Shown: positions 58,778 through 64,000 of the stretch, in pieces
How positions within the stretch are numbered: the stretch's first letter is position 1
Layout of the letters: each line of letters begins with the position of its first letter
Source: Haliclona indistincta
Taxonomy: Eukaryota > Porifera > Demospongiae > Haplosclerida > Chalinidae
Assembly (NCBI GenBank): GCA_964017065.1
Contig: OZ024787.1
Coordinates: 2,856,921-2,920,920, forward strand
Length of the DNA stretch: 64,000 bases
Direction: 5' to 3'
Notes under the pieces: generated by a model
What the model was told of the DNA's origin: nothing
What the model saw: the letters and a program-made list of their open reading frames with translations, nothing else
Database searches by the model: none
Made by a program: the position numbers and the translations under genes

Positions 58778-61700
58778 AACAGAAATAAGGTTAGGTTCAT
58801 AATTTTTCATTAATCAGAACAATGATAATTGAATGCTTATGAAAAAATCTTATGACTCCTTAAAAAATCAATGTGGTTAGGTTCAATTTTGAAACAAATG
58901 TTATGTCTGTTGCTAATTTTGTACAATACTTTACCAGATAAGGTTGTATTTATCTTTTGTACAATCTAAAATAATTGAAATAATTATTGCTTGTAAGTAC
59001 ATCTAGCTTTTATTGGGTTTAGTGGTAGGAGTGCCAGTATTAGTGTCAGATTGAACTCGAACAACTTCACCAGTTCATGTTAAATGCAATTTTACGTAAT
59101 TTGAGATGACAGTCAGCCGAAGACGGTATATTAGAGAAATGGCTATGCATTGGATTAGGTACAGCTTGTAGAAAAGAATTTATTTTACAATGGAAAGTTT
59201 GTATAATGAACAATCTGGCACAGCAGCACATATTGAGTGTCACATCCAATGTTCCCTGTTGTTAACTAATTAATAACAGGGCAAATTTTTTTATAGTAGG
59301 CACAATGAATGGTTTTAACGCTTTTTTCAACTTTCTATGCCTCTACGATAATATACATTTGTAACCTCTAGAAGGTAGAAAACTTTTAAAACCTCATTCT
59401 TATTCATCAGTTTGACTTCACAAGTGTCACTTGCACACTATCATACTAGTACGTGTGACACATACTTTGTGATTATGTGGTATACTATAGTTGAGAGTAT
59501 TGCTGAAGCACGCTAAGTGCAAGCAGAAATAGTAAACATTCTCTAGTATACAGTGATTATTGTGTGTTTCGCACACAATCACAGTATGTTATATTTGTCA
59601 TGTGGTTAAAATCATCACTCTGAGCTGGGGTAATGCCTCGGTAGAATTTATGCAACTACACTAGGAATGCGCTCGCTTACTTACCCATGAAATGACTACA
59701 CGAGCTCTGTCCAAAAAAATGATGAAAGCAATAGACAGTGGTATTCCAAACAAGCACTTGACAGTCGCCCCAACGATCTGTATAGATCAGGACGCCTTTC
59801 TAGTTTAAACACTTTTTGTGGGTCCCAATGGTGTTCAGATGATATGTAGACTATTAGAAGCACTGTTATAAGACGCTTACTCTTTATAACAAAACTATAA
59901 GTATGCTCACTACAATATCTACAGTACCATTTGAAAGAGGCAGTGTTGTTGATATTGAAACAGATACACCCCTTCTCAATGATGGAAGTTCAGTAAGAAT
60001 TAAGTGGCCCAGAAGTACTTTAAGGCTTTCTTTGGAGTCAATTGATACTGTAAATGGCCTGGTGGACATCAAATTATATGATAGGAACTTGAACTCAGAA
60101 TCACAGCCATTTAGAGAGTTAGCTACTCTCGCTTCCAATATTCCTAACACTGGAGAAGTAGATGTTGTAATTCCTGATCTTAGTGATGTGCTCAGTGAAG
60201 GAATCTGCCAAGTTAGTGTTAGGGTTGAAGTAAAAAGCAACATAACTGGGAATAATCGTCAGAAAAAACAAAGCATTCCTAAATTTGTTCCAGTTTTAAT
60301 AAAAACAGCAATATGGGCAGGGAAGTTCTACCTTGCACCTTCTGGAATAAATCAAAAACTTTGTCAAATTTGGGTCAAAACTCAGGCTCCAGGAATAGGA
60401 AAACAAATACTCGATCTTGTGTCCAAGGAATATCCATGCCCACCAACTCTGAGACGAGCAAAAACCCCAAACTCTGGCTTTGTACCAGATGCCAAGGATC
60501 ATGATAGTTTTATTAGAAAAGCGGCTGTTGTTGATCTACAAAGACAGTTTTTCCACCCTGGCACAGCTGCTTGCTATCGACAGAGTCGTACTAAGTAAGC
60601 ATGGTTATTTGTGTAATATGACTATATAATTGCCTCTTAGACAAACAAAGCAATATGGAAATCAATGCTGTTATGATAATGATGGAAAGCTTGTTGTTGG
60701 GTCTCCTGGAGGTGGCACTGTTGATCGTTTTTCTCCTGGTGATGCGAAAAAAAATAATCACTTTTTGGAAGATGTGCTACCATGGTTTTATTGTTGTTAT
60801 GGACTGTTCTCTAACTGTCGTGACACGTATTATAGATTTCGACCATCTGATGATGGATCCCGCTACAATCCACCACCTCCTGGTGAGAAATGTGACAAAT
60901 TGTATAATTTGTTCAAGTTATGTTTGTGTGTATAGCTTGTGTTTTTGGTGACCCTCATTTGATAACACTTGATCTACACAATTATACTTTCAATGGATAT
61001 GGAGAGTTTGTGCTCATTGAGACAATGGATGACTCATTCACTCTACAAGGCAGAATGGTAGAAGCCACTGCTAACAGTACTCACAACATTTCATCAACTG
61101 GTACCATATTCTCAGCACTTGCTGCTCAGGAAAGCCATTCAGACATTGTGCAGCTAAAACTTGATCCACTTACTGGGATTAGTACTTTAGTAAATGAAGA
61201 ACGCGTTGACTTTAGTGACATTACTGAGCAAGAGTTTAACAATGTGACTGTAGCTGATCTCGGCAACAGAACAATAACTGCCACTTTTTCTAGTGGAGCA
61301 TTTCTTCAAGTGCAGGAGGAGAATGGAATAATATCGGTATTGATTGTTAGCTTGCCATCCAGTTACCGGAACAAGACACGAGGCTTGATGGGTAACTACA
61401 ATGGAGACAAATCAGATGACTTGATACCTAGAGGAGAAAATGAAAGTCTACCTCTGGATTCTAATCTACAAGATATTCATGAACAGTTTGGAATAACATG
61501 TGAGAAAGCCTGCATGCCTATTAGTTATTGTCATGGTATGTAATACTGTGAAACCCCTCTAATCCGGATACACTCATGATCCACTGGTAGTGTCCGAATT
61601 AGGGAGGTATCCTGATTTCAGGGTTGTTAGACATAATTTGGAATCACATGCAGCACCCACAATGAAGTGGATGTCCTGATTTCAGGGGTGTCCACGGTGA

Positions 61701-62616
61701 AGGTCTCCACTGCAGTTATATATAATTCTGAAAACTATTATTGCAGGGATTGTAAGTAATAAAGATGACAGCCTTTTCTTTTATGATGGTGATGACGACT
61801 GGGCTACATTCTATAAACCACAATATACTCCATTGTTTGGGTCTGTGTTTGCAAATCCAGAACTAGAGGAAACAGCCAGAAAATTGTGCAAGAATGACAC
61901 GTTTTGTCTCTATGACATAGCAGCAACTGGGAGAGTGGAGATAGGCATGACCACACTCAAAGGAAGTGAGGATTTTGAAGAACTTGTTAAACTGTCAGCT
62001 CCAGGCAAGCCTCAGTTTACAAAAGATAATGTGTACTGAACTTTCATTATTTCAGTTGTGTGCAACCCATCTTGTCAAAATGGAGCTTGTGTTGACAACA
62101 ATACCTGTCGATGTTCTGAGGGATACATTGGTCATACATGTAACACTGTTGGTAAGAATGTTGGGAGTAACGTACAAATAATTATATAATATACGTACTA
62201 TTATGCAGTGTATACTGAGTGCATTCAGAATCCATGTCAAAATCAAGGAACTTGTCAACTTCTTGCAGGATCATACAGTTGTGTCTGTATGATAGGATAC
62301 ACTGGAAGTTTCTGTGAAGATGGTTAGCATAATGCTACATACCTGAATATGGATTTTATGCGTTCATCATGTAGATATTCCAACAAATTCTACTGAACCA
62401 ACAAATTCTACTGAACCAACCAATGACCAGGTTTCTGTCATCATTGGAGCTGCTATTGGCAGCATTGCTGCAGTATTGTGTGTATTGATAACCATTATAA
62501 TCATCATCATCATTGCAGTAGTGATGAGGTATAACCGTGTAAACAAGTCAAAAAACTTTGAAAAACAAGAGGAAAAGAATGACAATCGTAATACTTACGA
62601 CTTAAAGACATATTGA
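53055..62616 (+). CDS. MUC4/SUSD2-like membrane glycoprotein (NIDO-IPT-AMOP-VWD-EGF2-TM), copy 3, intact, twelve exons
   Basis: Exons: 53055-53121, 53177-53331, 53387-53695, 53757-53994, 55042-55293, 59925-60594, 60641-60882, 60936-61499, 61747-62004, 62056-62151, 62209-62322, 62375-62616. They join without a stop to 1,068 aa. Signal peptide: residues 1-20. NIDO-type: 60-250 (VVAPYWDDIDLTNRG, NSQDIFDTVNGYINTV). IPT/TIG-like: 257-340. AMOP: about 480-563 (LCQIWV...PCPPTL...FFHPGTAACYR). Cys-rich link: 564-644. VWD: 645-832 (FGDPHLITLDLHNYTFNGYGEF; GLMGNYNGD). LYDIAATGR segment: to 918. EGF repeats: 919-950 and 951-988. Membrane helix: about 1,010-1,037. The short tail ends NTYDLKTY. This domain order is that of human MUC4. 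All internal introns are GT-AG except the one after exon 9 (CCAG|GCAAGC). Exon 12 has a 7-residue duplication (TNSTEP). Intron 5 carries large insertions. Confidence 0.9.
55343..55922. mobile_element. Palindromic MITE, family A, copy 3, in intron 5 of MUC4-like copy 3
   Basis: Opposite orientation to copy 1. Arms at about 55,345-55,475 and 55,570-55,730 around GGTCCCTACATCAGTGGC, then the single-copy tail (GTGAAGTGCAGTTTAATATC...) ending CCCCGCCCAC. It is absent from the same intron in copy 1. Confidence 0.8.
56019..57724. mobile_element. 1.7-kb non-autonomous DNA transposon in intron 5 of MUC4-like copy 3
   Basis: The ends TTGAGGAGCTCCGGTCAAAA and their inverse bound the segment; beyond the right end the ancestral intron resumes (GGCGGAAACAGTCATAG, compare 23,538). 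The interior has two direct repeats starting ATCGCGAGGTAAGCAA (56,693; 56,858) and a GACA/ACAC run at 57,003, related to the array at 1-1,540. No transposase. Confidence 0.75.
57725..59924. other. Remainder of intron 5 of MUC4-like copy 3
   Basis: Partly alignable by eye with 23,530-23,957 (TTTGTTGAATTGCAC, GATCTGTATA). An AG microsatellite lies at 58,742-58,774. No exon or RNA recognised. Confidence 0.55.
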
Positions 62617-62872
62617 AAGCAATAACAAAAATGACTTGTTTGTGTGTTAACGTTCTATGTTCATGTATACGTTTATTATTTTTATTATTGTAATACGTAG
62701 TAGTTGAACACATGCAGCACGATTAGTTTGCCCCTTCAATTTTTTTTATAATGACAATTTTCAATATAATTATTTGTAAAAACCCAGCAGTAGCTACATT
62801 TTTATTTAAGTGCTAGTATAATAGCGATTCAGAAAATTATTCATGAAAAATAACGCACCAATCACTTACTAG
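62617..62872. other. 3' flank of MUC4-like copy 3
   Basis: Homologous to the flanks of copies 1 and 2. No gene. Confidence 0.5.
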
Positions 62873-63064
62873 AATGGAGACAAATCAGATGACTTGATAC
62901 CTAGAGGAGTAACTGAGAGCCTACCTCTGGATTCAACTCTATACAAGATATTCATGAACAGTTTGGAATGACATGTATACGAATAGCTTACACAATTATT
63001 GTATACTATACAATTATCACTATAATTGCAGGGATTGTAAGTAATGAAGACGACAGCCTATTCT
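62873..63064 (+). pseudogene. Fragment of a fourth MUC4-like copy (end of exon 8, intron 8, start of exon 9)
   Basis: AATGGAGACAAATCAGATGA through TTTGGAATGACATGT, a short intron ending TAATTGCAG, then GGATTGTAAGTAATGAAGAC...CTATTCTTTTACA, where a foldback repeat cuts it off. There is a 1-bp shift (CTCTATACAAGATATT). Confidence 0.85.
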
Positions 63065-63395
63065 TTTACATGTAATAAAAACATTTTAACAAAAATGAAA
63101 GTGATTTAGGGTTGGTACATGTATCAAAAAGTATGGAAACAAGATTGTGAAAATTAAGTAAACAAGATTTAAATAAAAAGGATTGTAACAATAGCAGTGT
63201 AATGCTACCTCCCTATTAAATTAACCACAACTATCGAAAGCAGTTAATTTAGGGAGGTAGCATTACACTGCTATTGTTACAATCCTTTTCATTTAAATCT
63301 TGTTTACTTAATTTTGACAATCTTGTTTCCATACTTTTTCGATACATGTACCAACCCTAAATCACTTTCATTTTTGTTAAAATGCTTTTATTACT
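63065..63395. mobile_element. Near-perfect foldback element (~150-bp arms)
   Basis: The left arm reads GGTTGGTACATGTATC...GATTGTAACAATAGCAGTG and the right arm repeats it inverted, with the centre at about 63,225-63,240 (TATCGAAAGCAGTTAATT). It is inserted in, or adjacent to, the exon-9 fragment. A decayed relative lies at 48,559-48,778. Confidence 0.9.
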
Positions 63396-64000
63396 TGTTT
63401 CTTTTCTTTTTTATTAATGACTTAGTTGGCACTGTAAAGAGAACTATTCCAGCTGATCGTACTGCACTCGATCGATCGACTCTGCACTGCATGCAACACG
63501 TACCATGCAACATTAGCTAAGCTTAAGCTAGCATTCTTACAAACCTGAACAGACAAATCCAGTGTAACAGTGAAGATTTGCTTGTTGTCTGCTGTGAACA
63601 CTGCTACTAGTGGCAGTAGCACTCGCGTTCCAAGCAATTTGTACTATGGTGCGCTTGTAGTACATACACGGGCGGGCGCGAGTAGGCGTTACCTATGTAA
63701 CGGAGTTCAGGCAGAATGCATGGAATGGAGTCTGTTATGGACCAAAAATCGCTGTTTTCCTGGAAATACTCGCTTCTGTTAGTGTTTTAGGCTTAAATAG
63801 ATATCAAGTGCACTGCTCACAACGACTAGTGTAGTTTCTGTGTAAGTTTTGTCTTGAATAGCTCACTCGCCACGGCGCTTGGCTGACTGAATAAGAAGAA
63901 TGATAAGAAGAAGAAGAAAGAAGATGAACAAACGGGTCACCACGTGAACTCTGGTTTACCACCTTGGACCTGGTTTCCTTTGCTTCTAAAAGTCTCTTTG
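63396..64000. other. Right edge of the window
   Basis: 63,400-63,640 is the inverse counterpart of 47,727-47,952. The remainder has an AAG-rich stretch (63,891-63,926) and no recognisable gene. Confidence 0.5.

Noticed and set aside
1..64000. tRNA, rRNA or other structured RNA genes
   Set aside because: I looked for tRNA-like arms, rRNA cores and long GC-rich stems outside repeats and recognised none; a covariance-model scan would be needed to exclude them.

Overview
The window is eukaryotic: genes are broken by short GT-AG introns, and the recognisable proteins have animal-type architectures (NIDO-IPT-AMOP-VWD-EGF-EGF-transmembrane, a POT/SLC15 transporter, a RING/B-box TRIM-like protein). 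The AT-rich background, compact introns and heavy load of non-LTR elements and foldback MITEs suggest an early-branching metazoan, most likely a demosponge. The species assignment is inference.

Layout. 1-1,540 is a tandem array of ~0.5-kb units. 1,752-14,115 is a transposon graveyard: a minus-strand reverse-transcriptase element (about 10,010 down to 3,166) split by a plus-strand LINE (4,288-7,596), a short A-tailed retroposon (8,466-9,043), a TA-flanked MITE (3,255-3,607) and a palindromic MITE (2,581-3,165). A second LINE (10,401-13,867) sits inside another copy of that palindromic MITE. 14,206-15,167 holds a decayed, inverted 5' end of a MUC4-like gene.

From 15.7 to 62.6 kb the window carries three tandem, same-orientation copies of a two-gene unit: an SLC15/POT proton-oligopeptide-type transporter followed by a large MUC4/SUSD2-like type I membrane glycoprotein. 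Unit 1 has an intact nine-exon transporter (15,763-19,528) and a MUC4-like gene with one frameshift (19,849-26,493). Unit 2 has a dead transporter (26,960-31,221), an inserted or intervening single-exon TRIM-like gene (32,936-34,342) and a 5'-truncated MUC4-like copy (34,595-37,179). Unit 3 has a shattered transporter (37,480-52,629) and an intact twelve-exon MUC4-like gene (53,055-62,616). Each gene of the pair therefore survives intact in a different unit.

The unit-3 transporter is split in its fourth intron by ~10.9 kb of inserted DNA (37,899-48,778). This block contains a retroelement 3' fragment, a 25-bp minisatellite, a hAT-like MITE with a 9-bp target duplication, three consecutive elements (40,123-45,902) that share TGTCAC...GTGACA ends and CCGG junctions but carry different subterminal iteron sets, a 1.43-kb almost uninterrupted palindrome (46,297-47,726), and a piggyBac-like MITE with TTAA flanks (47,957-48,554). 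I regard the CCGG-linked trio and the reciprocal survival of the duplicated gene pair as the most interesting points.

All exon boundaries were read by eye from GT/GC-AG signals, reading-frame continuity and comparison among the paralogs. No search or alignment program was available.
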